Origin: an uncultured Bacillota bacterium
GTDB lineage: Bacteria; Bacillota; Clostridia; Peptostreptococcales; Anaerovoracaceae
Assembly (NCBI GenBank): GCA_946410475.1
Contig: CAMKAM010000028.1
Coordinates: 1 to 13,016 of the forward strand
DNA length: 13,016 nt
Reading direction: 5' to 3'
A model generated the notes under the pieces. The model saw nothing but the letters and a program-made list of their open reading frames with translations, was not told the origin of the DNA and ran no database searches. The translations under genes and the position numbers were made by a program. This document shows, piece by piece, positions 7,314-13,016 of this stretch; the stretch's first letter is position 1; the number at the start of each line of letters is the position of its first letter.

Positions 7314-7356
7314 CTTTAAATTGTCTGACTATTCTACTGTAAAGCGTCAAAGCAGC

Positions 7357-8556
7357 TTACTGCCTGACCAGCTTGTATCCCTCCGACTCCAGCGTCTCTC
7401 TCAGGAGCCTTGCCTGAGCCGCGTCCTTCGTCTCGAGCTCGAACGTTACATAGCAGCTCGACAGCTGGATGTTAGATGCACCTCTGTCATGGTGTACCTC
7501 GAGGATGTTTCCTCCGCATTCGCTGATTATGTTGCAGGCGCGCGCAAGAGTTCCCTGCTTGTCGTCCATCTGAAGTGTGATGTTCGTCTTGCGGTCATTC
7601 ATCATCAGTCCTCTTGCGATGACCCTGTTCAGGATGTTGATGTCGACGTTTCCGCCGGAAATGATGCATGCGATCTTCTTTCCGGACTCGGGGATCTTGT
7701 CGAACATCACAGCCGCAGCTGTCACCGCTCCGCCGCCTTCGGCCAGCAGCTTCTGTTTTTCCAGAAGTGTCAGCATGGCGGAAGCGATCTCGTCCTCTGT
7801 GACGGTGATGATCCCGTCGACCTTGTCCTTGATCATCTCGAATGCCGTTTCGGATGGTTCGGATACGGCGATCCCCGCAGCGAACGTGTTGATGTGCGGT
7901 ACGCTTACGATCTCGCCCTTCCTGAACGATCTCGCCATCGCGCTCGCGCCGGTCGCCTGGACTCCGTAAACTCTGCATTCCGGCTTCAGCGCCTTGACCG
8001 CAACAGCAGCGCCCGCAAGAAGTGCGCCTGTTCCGACCGGTACTACCAGCGCATCAAGATCCGGCATCTGCTCCAGGATCTCAAGAGCGACAGTTCCGTT
8101 TCCGGCCATCACCTGCTCGTCATCTCCGCGGTCGATATAGATATATCCTTTCTCGTCAGCGAGTCGTTTTGCCTCTTCATCAGCATCTTCAAATTCCCCG
8201 GGCACTACGACCACGTCTGCCCCGTGCCTTCTGGCATCCTCCATCCTGCTCATGAGAGCTTTATCTGACATGCATACCTTGCATTTCACTCCGTTGAGCG
8301 ATGCCGCCAGGGCTACCGCCTGAGCATGGTTGCCGTTGCTGGCAGTGATGACTCCCTTTGCCTTTTCTTCATCAGTAAGCGAAGCCACCTTGTTGAAAGC
8401 GCCCCTGATCTTGAAGCTGCCCGTCCTCTGCAGGCTCTCGACCTTCAGATACACATCGTTCTCCCCGCTGAGAGTCATCGAATGGAGAAGGTGCGTTCCT
8501 CTTGTGACTTCTTCTATCCTTTCTCTTGCATTTTTCACATCATCTATCGTGATCAT
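7357..8556 (-). CDS. ilvA: Threonine ammonia-lyase (threonine deaminase) with ACT domain
   Basis: PLP enzyme of fold type II that deaminates L-threonine to 2-oxobutanoate and ammonia, the entry to isoleucine synthesis or to threonine catabolism. I choose the ATG at 8554-8556, with AAGGAGG 8 nt upstream, giving 399 residues; an in-frame ATG at 8601 lacks a ribosome binding site. The catalytic domain has the PLP lysine K49 in TGSFKIRGAFNK, ASNGNHAQAVA at 72-82, and ISGGNVDI at 299-306. The PLP phosphate loop reads VPVGTGALLAG (172-182), where the family usually has a GGGGL core. Residues about 325-399 form a single C-terminal ACT domain (ITLQMDDKQGTLARA), as in the roughly 400-residue TdcB-like form. 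A catabolic role (tdcB) cannot be excluded, but the neighbouring thrC and lysine genes favour biosynthesis. It is transcribed alone, from a leader of about 100 nt. Confidence 0.93.
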   Translation of the reverse strand: MITIDDVKNARERIEEVTRGTHLLHSMTLSGENDVYLKVESLQRTGSFKIRGAFNKVASLTDEEKAKGVITASNGNHAQAVALAASLNGVKCKVCMSDKALMSRMEDARRHGADVVVVPGEFEDADEEAKRLADEKGYIYIDRGDDEQVMAGNGTVALEILEQMPDLDALVVPVGTGALLAGAAVAVKALKPECRVYGVQATGASAMARSFRKGEIVSVPHINTFAAGIAVSEPSETAFEMIKDKVDGIITVTEDEIASAMLTLLEKQKLLAEGGGAVTAAAVMFDKIPESGKKIACIISGGNVDINILNRVIARGLMMNDRKTNITLQMDDKQGTLARACNIISECGGNILEVHHDRGASNIQLSSCYVTFELETKDAAQARLLRETLESEGYKLVRQ

Positions 8557-8613
8557 TGTTTCTGCCTCCTTGAAGCTGCAAACTGTTTCTTTACCAGACA
8601 CGTCTGTATCCGT

Positions 8614-8655
8614 GCGCAGGGGCCTCGTCTATGCCTGCCTCCGAAGCTGCGCCCC
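8614..8655 (-). other. Structured leader of ilvA
   Basis: The minus-strand stretch between a candidate promoter and the ilvA ribosome binding site is GC-rich and can fold in competing ways: GCGCAG (8647-8652) with CTGCGC (8614-8619), or GGGGC (8651-8655) with GCCCC (8619-8623). A second small hairpin, CAGAC-gt-GTCTG, follows at about 8595-8606. I do not recognise a riboswitch class, a T-box GGGUGGNACCGCG motif or a run of Ile/Val/Leu codons. Confidence 0.35.
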
Positions 8656-8663
8656 TCCCAATG

Positions 8664-8692
8664 ATTTTATCACAATAGTCCGATACCTGAAA
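8664..8692 (-). promoter_or_regulatory. Candidate ilvA promoter
   Basis: The minus strand carries an extended -10 element TGATAAAAT, with the hexamer TAAAAT at 8664-8669. At the 17-bp position the -35 is only TTTCAG (8687-8692), a poor match, which an extended -10 can offset. It would give a leader of about 100 nt. The tRNA-Glu promoter lies immediately beyond it on the other strand. Confidence 0.4.
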
Positions 8693-8707
8693 GTAGCAAA
8701 AAAGGTA

Positions 8708-8736
8708 TGGACAAATCACTTAAAAGCAGTTATAAT
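8708..8736 (+). promoter_or_regulatory. tRNA-Glu promoter
   Basis: TGGACA (8708-8713) and a perfect TATAAT (8731-8736) are separated by 17 bp. Transcription should start about 14 nt before the tRNA. Confidence 0.85.
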
Positions 8737-8756
8737 ACACCTTGCGTCACAGATAT

Positions 8757-8831
8757 GCCCGGTTGGTCAAGTGGTCAAGACGCAGCCCTCTCACGGCTGA
8801 ATCAGGGGTTCGACTCCCCTACCGGGTACCA
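8757..8831 (+). tRNA. tRNA-Glu (anticodon CTC)
   Basis: A 75-nt cloverleaf with CCA encoded in the DNA. The acceptor arms are GCCCGGT (8757-8763) and ACCGGGT (8821-8827), with a G-U first pair. The anticodon stem CAGCC/GGCTG encloses the loop CTCTCAC, whose middle triplet CTC (8790-8792) reads the glutamate codon GAG. The T arm AGGGG-TTCGACT-CCCCT is standard. It stands alone between its own promoter and terminator. Confidence 0.95.
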
Positions 8832-8837
8832 ACGAAG

Positions 8838-8885
8838 AAAACCTCTTCAAGTGTTGAAATTTCAACACCATGAAGAGGTTTTTCC
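8838..8885. terminator. Bidirectional terminator between tRNA-Glu and rfbC
   Basis: A very long hairpin: outer arms AAAACCTCTTCA (8838-8849) and TGAAGAGGTTTT (8871-8882), with an inner perfect palindrome GTGTTGAAATTTCAACAC (8851-8868). On the plus strand GGTTTTT ends the tRNA transcript. On the minus strand GGTTTTCTT would end the rfbD-rfbC transcript. Confidence 0.85.
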
Positions 8886-8970
8886 TTTTGGGGTAAATGC
8901 CTTCCCCAGCACATATTCAGGATTGACTTTCTTCAAGATTCTAATGCCATACCTTTCACACTCCATTCTT

Positions 8971-9558
8971 TCAATAAAGACCATTTCCGTTACAACTTAT
9001 CACATCTCTCATCCCCGGCAATCTCTTATCCTTCTCTGAGATTATCAGCTCGGCATCTTCACCAAGTTCGGCCAGCGGCCATTTTATCCCGACATCCGGA
9101 TCGTTCCAAAATATACCGCCCTCGTCATTCGGGTGATAAAAATCATTGCATTTGTAACTGATCTCAGCTGTGTCGCTGAGGACCAGGAAGCCGTGCGCGA
9201 GACCCTCGGGTATCAGGACCTGACGACAGTTTTCCGCGCTCAGTACCTCCGCGTACCATTTGCCGAACGTCTTCGACCCCTTCCTGATATCTATGACCGC
9301 GTCGTATATGGCGCCGCTGATGACTCGTAGAAGCTTGGCCTGCGGATGGTCGATCTGAAAGTGCATCCCGCGGAGCACACCTTTGACCGACATGGACTGG
9401 TTGTCCTGAACGAACGAATAGTCGATACCTGCGGCCTTCATGTCAGCTTCATTGTAAGTCTCCATGAAAAAGCCTCTGTCATCGACTAACTTTTTCGGCG
9501 TGATCACATGCATGCCTTCTATCCCGCCAACGTTATACTCTACACTTATCTGTCCCAT
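8971..9558 (-). CDS. rfbC: dTDP-4-dehydrorhamnose 3,5-epimerase
   Basis: Cupin-fold epimerase (RmlC) that inverts C3 and C5 of dTDP-4-keto-6-deoxyglucose, third step to dTDP-L-rhamnose for cell-surface glycans. The 195 residues are slightly longer than the usual 180-190. DDRGFFMETYN (26-36) is the N-terminal signature. VLRGMHFQ holds the catalytic-base candidate H66. K75 in QAKLLRV and Y141 in NDFYHP are the usual lysine and acid tyrosine. IPEGLAHGFLVLSD (117-130) is the conserved cupin segment. It is the last gene of an operon after the HisC-like aminotransferase and rfbD. Its ATG follows the rfbD stop by one base (TGACATG), so translation is coupled; only a weak GAAGAG precedes it. Its 3' untranslated region runs to the shared terminator at 8838-8885. 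Confidence 0.95.
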   Translation of the reverse strand: MGQISVEYNVGGIEGMHVITPKKLVDDRGFFMETYNEADMKAAGIDYSFVQDNQSMSVKGVLRGMHFQIDHPQAKLLRVISGAIYDAVIDIRKGSKTFGKWYAEVLSAENCRQVLIPEGLAHGFLVLSDTAEISYKCNDFYHPNDEGGIFWNDPDVGIKWPLAELGEDAELIISEKDKRLPGMRDVISCNGNGLY

Positions 9559-9559
9559 G

Positions 9560-10441
9560 TCAGAACTCTTCCTCTTTCAGATATTCCTTCAGCGCCTCGC
9601 GCCAGTCAGGAAGCAGAGTAAATCCCGCTTCTGTCAATCTGCTCTTATCAAGTCTCGAGTTTCCGGGCCGCGCAGCTTTGGCGAGGTCGTATTTGTCCGT
9701 CGATACCGGTGTGATGTAAGCACCTGTGCCTGCCTGACGGACTATCTCACAGGCGAAGTCATACCAGCTGATGTATCCGCCTTCATTAGTCGCGTGATAG
9801 CATCCGTACTTTTCTGTCTCTATCATGTCAGCAAGAAGAACAGCAAGATCCCTCGTATATGTGGGAGTGCCGACCTGATCGTCGACGACTCTGAGCTCCC
9901 TGCCGGTCCATGCCGCGCGGACTATCGCCTTCACGAAGTTCTTTCCGCCCGCGCCGAATAGCCACGACGTCCTGACGATGAACAGTCTGTCCGTGATCGC
10001 CGCTGCTGCCCTCTCACCCGCGAGCTTTGTCTCTCCGTAGTGATTCAGCGGGGCAAGATCGTCATCTTCCGGCTTCCACGGCTTCGTTCCCCTGCCGCTG
10101 AAAACATAGTCCGTCGATATATATACTAAGGAAGCGCCGCATTCCTCTGCCGCCTCCGCGACGTTCTGTGTGCCTGTGACATTGACGGAATATACCGCTT
10201 CTCTGTTTCCCGCATCCTCGGCGCCGTCCACGTCCGTCCATGCCGCGCAGTGGATCACAGCGTCCGGCCGCGCATTCGCGATAGTCAGAGATGTCGCATC
10301 ACCGTCCGTGATATCAAGCAGCACGATGGCTTCATCATCCGGGTTCCTTGCGCAGCCTGTCACCTCATGACCTCTCGCGCGAAGCTCTTTCATCACGTCA
10401 CGTCCCAGCTGTCCGCTAGCGCCTGTAACGAACACTCTCAT
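9560..10441 (-). CDS. rfbD: dTDP-4-dehydrorhamnose reductase
   Basis: Extended short-chain dehydrogenase (RmlD) that reduces dTDP-4-keto-L-rhamnose to dTDP-L-rhamnose with NAD(P)H, the last step of rhamnose donor synthesis. The 293 residues match the family. The Rossmann motif TGASGQLGRD is at 6-15. YISTDYVFSG (108-117) holds the catalytic threonine region. The YxxxK pair is Y135 and K139 in HYGETKLAGE. RTSWLFG and DDQVGTPTYTRDLA (187-200) are substrate-domain signatures. It lies between the HisC-like aminotransferase and rfbC with one base between each stop and start (TGAAATG upstream), showing a tight operon. The start has GAGG about 7 nt upstream. rfbA and rfbB, needed for the first two steps, are not in the window. 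A homologous SDR acting on another dTDP-keto-sugar remains possible, but the RfbC partner favours rhamnose. Confidence 0.94.
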   Translation of the reverse strand: MRVFVTGASGQLGRDVMKELRARGHEVTGCARNPDDEAIVLLDITDGDATSLTIANARPDAVIHCAAWTDVDGAEDAGNREAVYSVNVTGTQNVAEAAEECGASLVYISTDYVFSGRGTKPWKPEDDDLAPLNHYGETKLAGERAAAAITDRLFIVRTSWLFGAGGKNFVKAIVRAAWTGRELRVVDDQVGTPTYTRDLAVLLADMIETEKYGCYHATNEGGYISWYDFACEIVRQAGTGAYITPVSTDKYDLAKAARPGNSRLDKSRLTEAGFTLLPDWREALKEYLKEEEF

Positions 10442-10442
10442 T

Positions 10443-11525
10443 TCAGCCCTCGTTCACCTTGGCAACAGATGCGCAGACCTTCTCCATCTTGTCGATCGAA
10501 GGAACACGCAGACGTACCGCCGAAACACCTATCGTGTCGAATTCTGAAGCATCGACAGCGATGACTCCGGCCTCCGCCAGGACTTTTGCAAGTTTGACTT
10601 CGGGATCGATATGACTGAGCATGCAGATCGGCACACGGTCGTCTGTCTCCGCCATTATCAGGTTCTTGCCCGTTACTGCCTTCAGCATCTGCTTGCTCTT
10701 TACGAAATCGTCTACATGAGCCAGAGCAAAGTCAGCATTTCTGAGAGCGACAGCTCCCATCTGACGCGCGAACTCGTTCATGCAGTACGGATTGCTCATC
10801 TTGTTGATGTTTTTGATTATGAGATCCGATGCCATGACATATCCCGCTCTCATACCGGCCATGCCGAAAGCCTTCGAGAACGTCCTTACGACGATCAGGT
10901 TCTCATACTTTCCGAGCAGATTTGCGGCCGACTCCTCAGGAGTGATGAAGTCGCCGTAAGCTTCGTCGATGATAACGGCGATGTCTTTCTCTGCGCCCTC
11001 TTTGACCATCATCTCGATCTCGCCCAGCGGTATCGTCTGACCTGTCGGGTTGTTGGGATTGTCTATATAAAGGATACTGTCAGCCGGATCCATTGCCTCC
11101 AGGACCTTATCCACCTCGAACTTGTAGTTCTTCTCAGGATCCAGAGCTACATATCTGTAGTCCATCCCGCGCGTCTTGTATATGTTAGTCGCATCCGTGA
11201 ATGTGGGGGCGATGCTGAGCACATGTGCGCTCGGCTCTTCGAACACATTGTTGATCTCATACAGCCCTCCGATGCTGCCGTCGCTCAGGAAGATATTCTC
11301 TCTTCCTACGCCCCAGAACTTTTCTATTTCTTCATATATTTCCTGTCCGTGCGGGTAGTTGTATATCGATCCTACGACCGCGTCCTTAGCCACCTTGATC
11401 AGATCGGGATGATTTCCGTAAGGGTTGCACCCCTGAGTGCAGTCTACCGCGTCCTCCGGGATGTAAGCATTGTCATCCGCATAGCTTTCCTTTTCCATTA
11501 CGAGAAGCGATTTCCTGATCTTCAT
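10443..11525 (-). CDS. HisC/CobD-like class I/II aminotransferase
   Basis: Fold type I PLP enzyme of the histidinol-phosphate aminotransferase / CobD decarboxylase-like group. The 360 residues are the usual HisC length. CTQGCNPYGNHP (29-40) matches the N-terminal NPYG signature. SDGSIGGLYEI (81-91) occupies the cofactor-phosphate loop position. DNPNNPTG (155-162) and DEAYGDF (187-193) are the PLP ring-binding segments. The Schiff-base lysine is K218 in RTFSKAFGMAGMRAGY, with R226 for the cofactor phosphate. A carboxylate-binding arginine is probably in VRLRVPS near the C-terminus. There is no his gene or cobalamin gene in the window; instead it heads an operon with rfbD and rfbC, so an amino sugar or surface-polymer role is possible but unproven. 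Its own promoter (11550-11578) and AAGGAGG 8 nt upstream support the start. The exact reaction cannot be named. Confidence 0.85.
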   Translation of the reverse strand: MKIRKSLLVMEKESYADDNAYIPEDAVDCTQGCNPYGNHPDLIKVAKDAVVGSIYNYPHGQEIYEEIEKFWGVGRENIFLSDGSIGGLYEINNVFEEPSAHVLSIAPTFTDATNIYKTRGMDYRYVALDPEKNYKFEVDKVLEAMDPADSILYIDNPNNPTGQTIPLGEIEMMVKEGAEKDIAVIIDEAYGDFITPEESAANLLGKYENLIVVRTFSKAFGMAGMRAGYVMASDLIIKNINKMSNPYCMNEFARQMGAVALRNADFALAHVDDFVKSKQMLKAVTGKNLIMAETDDRVPICMLSHIDPEVKLAKVLAEAGVIAVDASEFDTIGVSAVRLRVPSIDKMEKVCASVAKVNEG

Positions 11526-11549
11526 TCAACATTCCTCCTTACCGAGTTC

Positions 11550-11578
11550 ATTGTATTTAATATTATTTCCTCTGACAA
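11550..11578 (-). promoter_or_regulatory. Promoter of the aminotransferase-rfbD-rfbC operon
   Basis: On the minus strand TTGTCA (11573-11578) and TACAAT (11550-11555) are separated by 17 bp; each matches five of six consensus bases. Transcription should start near 11543, giving a leader under 20 nt that holds little beyond the ribosome binding site. Confidence 0.7.
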
Positions 11579-11643
11579 AACGTTAGCAGAAAATTATAAC
11601 AATGTCAAAAGCCGGGGGTTTATCATTTTTTTGAATATATCAT

Positions 11644-11661
11644 CCGATTTTACCGAATCGG
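11644..11661. repeat. Inverted repeat in the divergent aminotransferase spacer
   Basis: CCGATT (11644-11649) and AATCGG (11656-11661) form a perfect 6-bp inverted repeat, the left part of a short GC-rich island (to about 11686) that also contains GTCCGTCGGAC. The island interrupts otherwise AT-rich DNA between two divergent promoters. It may be an operator; function unknown. Confidence 0.35.
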
Positions 11662-11671
11662 CCCGGTCCGT

Positions 11672-11731
11672 CGGACGCACGTACGGTTTTGTGCTATAAC
11701 AGTATTATGTATAACACGTTATAACTATAAT
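11672..11731 (+). promoter_or_regulatory. Candidate promoter region of the class III enzyme gene
   Basis: Two readings are possible: CGGACG (11672-11677) with TATAAC (11695-11700) at 17 bp, or a perfect TATAAT (11726-11731) without a recognisable -35. TATAAC occurs three times (11695, 11710, 11720), the last inside the palindrome GTTATAAC. The weak -35 boxes suggest activator dependence, which is an inference. Confidence 0.4.
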
Positions 11732-11772
11732 AAATATCAACTATAAACACCTTTAAAGAAGGGAGACGTACA

Positions 11773-13016
11773 ATGATAACTGAAAAAGATACCCCTAAAT
11801 GTATGGAAGTATTCCTTGAGGACCAGAAGTACGTATCGAAGTGCAGCCATCTGTCCTACTATCCGCTGGTCATCGACAAGGTACAGGGCTCCATCATCAC
11901 GGACATCGACGGAAACGAGTTCATCGACTTCCTGTCAAGTGCATCGTCCCTGAATATGGGCAGCGCTTTCCCGCCGGTCGTAAAAGCGATGAAAGATCAG
12001 ATCGACTCGTTCTCGCAGTACACTCCGGCTTACACATACAACAGAAAGACGACGGAGTACGCGAAGAAACTCTGTTCCGTTTATCCGGGCGGCGTCAAAG
12101 CCAAAGTCTGCTTCGGCAACTGCGGATCCGACGCGAACGACGCAGCGATCAAATTCGCAAGAGCTTACACAGGAAGACCGAAGATCTTCGTATTCCTGAA
12201 CGGCTACCACGGCTCGACATACGGCTCGGCTTCGCTTACAACATGCTCCATCAACATGAGAGACAGGATGGGTCCGTTCCTTCCTGAAGTCTATGCGTTC
12301 CCGTATTTCGGAGCTGACCTCTCAGATGAATATGTTGAAGAGAACTGCATCAAGGATATAGAGACGGCTTGCTCGTCCTACATGTCCGCAAGAGAAGTAG
12401 CCGCAGTGATCATAGAGCCTCTGCAGGGCGACGGCGGCATCCTGCCGGCCCACCCGCTGTTCATCAAGAAACTGCACCAGTGGTGCAAAGACAATGGCGT
12501 CCTCTTCATCAGTGAAGAGGTACAGCAGGGCTTCTACAGAACAGGCAAATTCTTCGGCATCGAGCATTTTGATGTTATCCCTGACGGCATCATCATGGGC
12601 AAATCCATCGGCGCGGGAACTCCGCTCGGCGGCTTCATGGCAAGAGAAGAGATCGTAGATGTGCTTCCGGCTCCGGCCCACCTGTTCACGCTCGGCGGCA
12701 ACCCGCTCTCATGCGCAGCAGGTATAGCGGCGTTCGACTACTATCAGACAGACGAGTTCCAGGAACTGCTCGCAAGCAACATCGAACTGATCGTGAAACT
12801 TGCTAAGGAACTGAAACAGAAGCATCCTGACATAGTCGACTTCCACAGAAACCTCGGAATGTCGATGGGCATCGGCATCAAGCCGGCCTTCGGCGCTACA
12901 GCTGAGGACGTCACATACAAAGTCCTGTACAGAGCATATCAGAGAGGCCTCATCGTCATCTCGCTCGCAGGCAAAGTCCTCAGGATCCAGCCGCCTCTCA
13001 ACATCAAGCCTGAAGA
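11773..13016 (+). CDS. Class III aminotransferase-fold PLP enzyme, possibly isoleucine 2-epimerase-like; 3' end beyond window
   Basis: Fold type I PLP enzyme of aminotransferase class III (4-aminobutyrate/ornithine aminotransferase and amino acid racemase relatives). The frame is open for 414 residues, close to the usual 440-450. CGSDAN (117-122) and NGYHGSTYGS (143-152) bind cofactor. IIEPLQGDGG (213-222) holds the conserved E215. The Schiff-base lysine is K277 in IIMGKSIGAGTPLG. HLFTLGGNPLSCAA (303-316) contributes T306 from the partner subunit. Unusually, the segment that normally reads DEVQTG is EEVQQG (248-253), putting Glu where Asp contacts the PLP pyridine nitrogen. From memory, the GSDAND, YHGSTYGS, APAHLFT and LAGKVLRIQPP segments recall branched-chain amino acid 2-epimerases more than GABA transaminases; I could not check this. 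The start has GGGAG 7 nt upstream. It is divergent from the HisC-like operon. Confidence 0.85.
   Translation, partial: MITEKDTPKCMEVFLEDQKYVSKCSHLSYYPLVIDKVQGSIITDIDGNEFIDFLSSASSLNMGSAFPPVVKAMKDQIDSFSQYTPAYTYNRKTTEYAKKLCSVYPGGVKAKVCFGNCGSDANDAAIKFARAYTGRPKIFVFLNGYHGSTYGSASLTTCSINMRDRMGPFLPEVYAFPYFGADLSDEYVEENCIKDIETACSSYMSAREVAAVIIEPLQGDGGILPAHPLFIKKLHQWCKDNGVLFISEEVQQGFYRTGKFFGIEHFDVIPDGIIMGKSIGAGTPLGGFMAREEIVDVLPAPAHLFTLGGNPLSCAAGIAAFDYYQTDEFQELLASNIELIVKLAKELKQKHPDIVDFHRNLGMSMGIGIKPAFGATAEDVTYKVLYRAYQRGLIVISLAGKVLRIQPPLNIKPE

Noticed and set aside
6976..7319. Several open frames of about 70-80 codons on both strands upstream of dapA.
   Set aside because: They overlap the lysine riboswitch and its terminator, whose structure explains the sequence. 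None has a good ribosome binding site or a recognisable product.
8595..8665. Possible guanidine-II (mini-ykkC) riboswitch before ilvA, suggested by ACGA and ACGG tetranucleotides.
   Set aside because: Neither tetranucleotide is closed by a complementary stem, which that class requires, and ilvA is not a known target.
8862..8984. A 40-codon open frame on the minus strand overlapping the end of rfbC and running into the terminator, with a fairly protein-like composition.
   Set aside because: It has no ribosome binding site, overlaps the rfbC stop region and ends inside the terminator stem. rfbC is already full length, so a frameshifted extension is unlikely. I see no family match.
10611..11699. 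A 362-codon plus-strand open frame opposite the HisC-like aminotransferase.
   Set aside because: The minus-strand frame carries every PLP aminotransferase motif. The plus-strand frame has none and runs across the divergent promoter region.

Overview
The window looks like chromosomal DNA of a Gram-positive anaerobe of the Bacillota, probably Clostridia. The reasons are the strong AGGAGG-type ribosome binding sites, the sigma-A-like promoters with 17-bp spacers, a transcription-terminating lysine riboswitch, a clostridial-length threonine synthase and a CoA-disulfide reductase/NADH oxidase family flavoprotein. Base composition is moderately GC-rich in genes and AT-rich between them. I cannot name a genus. 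I saw no transposase, integrase, CRISPR array or phage gene.

Layout. 1-1342 (-) is the N-terminal 447 residues of a CoA-disulfide reductase-like flavoprotein that continues past the left edge. 1444-2919 (-) is thrC, with a terminator behind it. A 225-bp divergent promoter region separates thrC from a carbon-nitrogen hydrolase at 3145-3945 (+). A bidirectional terminator lies between the hydrolase and a convergent lysine operon, dapA-dapB-lysA (6964 to 4018, -). The 392 bp upstream of dapA hold a promoter and a complete lysine riboswitch with antiterminator and terminator. ilvA (7357-8556, -) comes next, then tRNA-Glu(CTC) on the + strand with its own promoter and a second bidirectional terminator. 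On the far side of that terminator is a three-gene operon transcribed leftwards: HisC-like aminotransferase, rfbD, rfbC (11525 to 8971). A divergent class III aminotransferase-fold gene (11773 to the right edge, +) shares its upstream region.

How the genes work together. Most of the window concerns aspartate-family amino acids. DapA and DapB start the diaminopimelate branch, and LysA ends it by making lysine, which feeds back on the riboswitch. ThrC makes threonine. IlvA deaminates threonine to 2-oxobutanoate for isoleucine. The right-edge protein has motifs that remind me of isoleucine 2-epimerases within the class III aminotransferase fold, which would fit this setting, but that is an inference. 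RfbC and RfbD supply the last two steps to dTDP-L-rhamnose; rfbA and rfbB are not in the window.

Nothing here is clearly a new biological system. The points most worth a second look are the Asp-to-Glu change at the PLP-anchoring position of the right-edge enzyme, the coupling of a HisC-like aminotransferase with a partial rhamnose pathway, the palindromes set inside two promoter regions, and the altered phosphate-binding glycine loop of IlvA.
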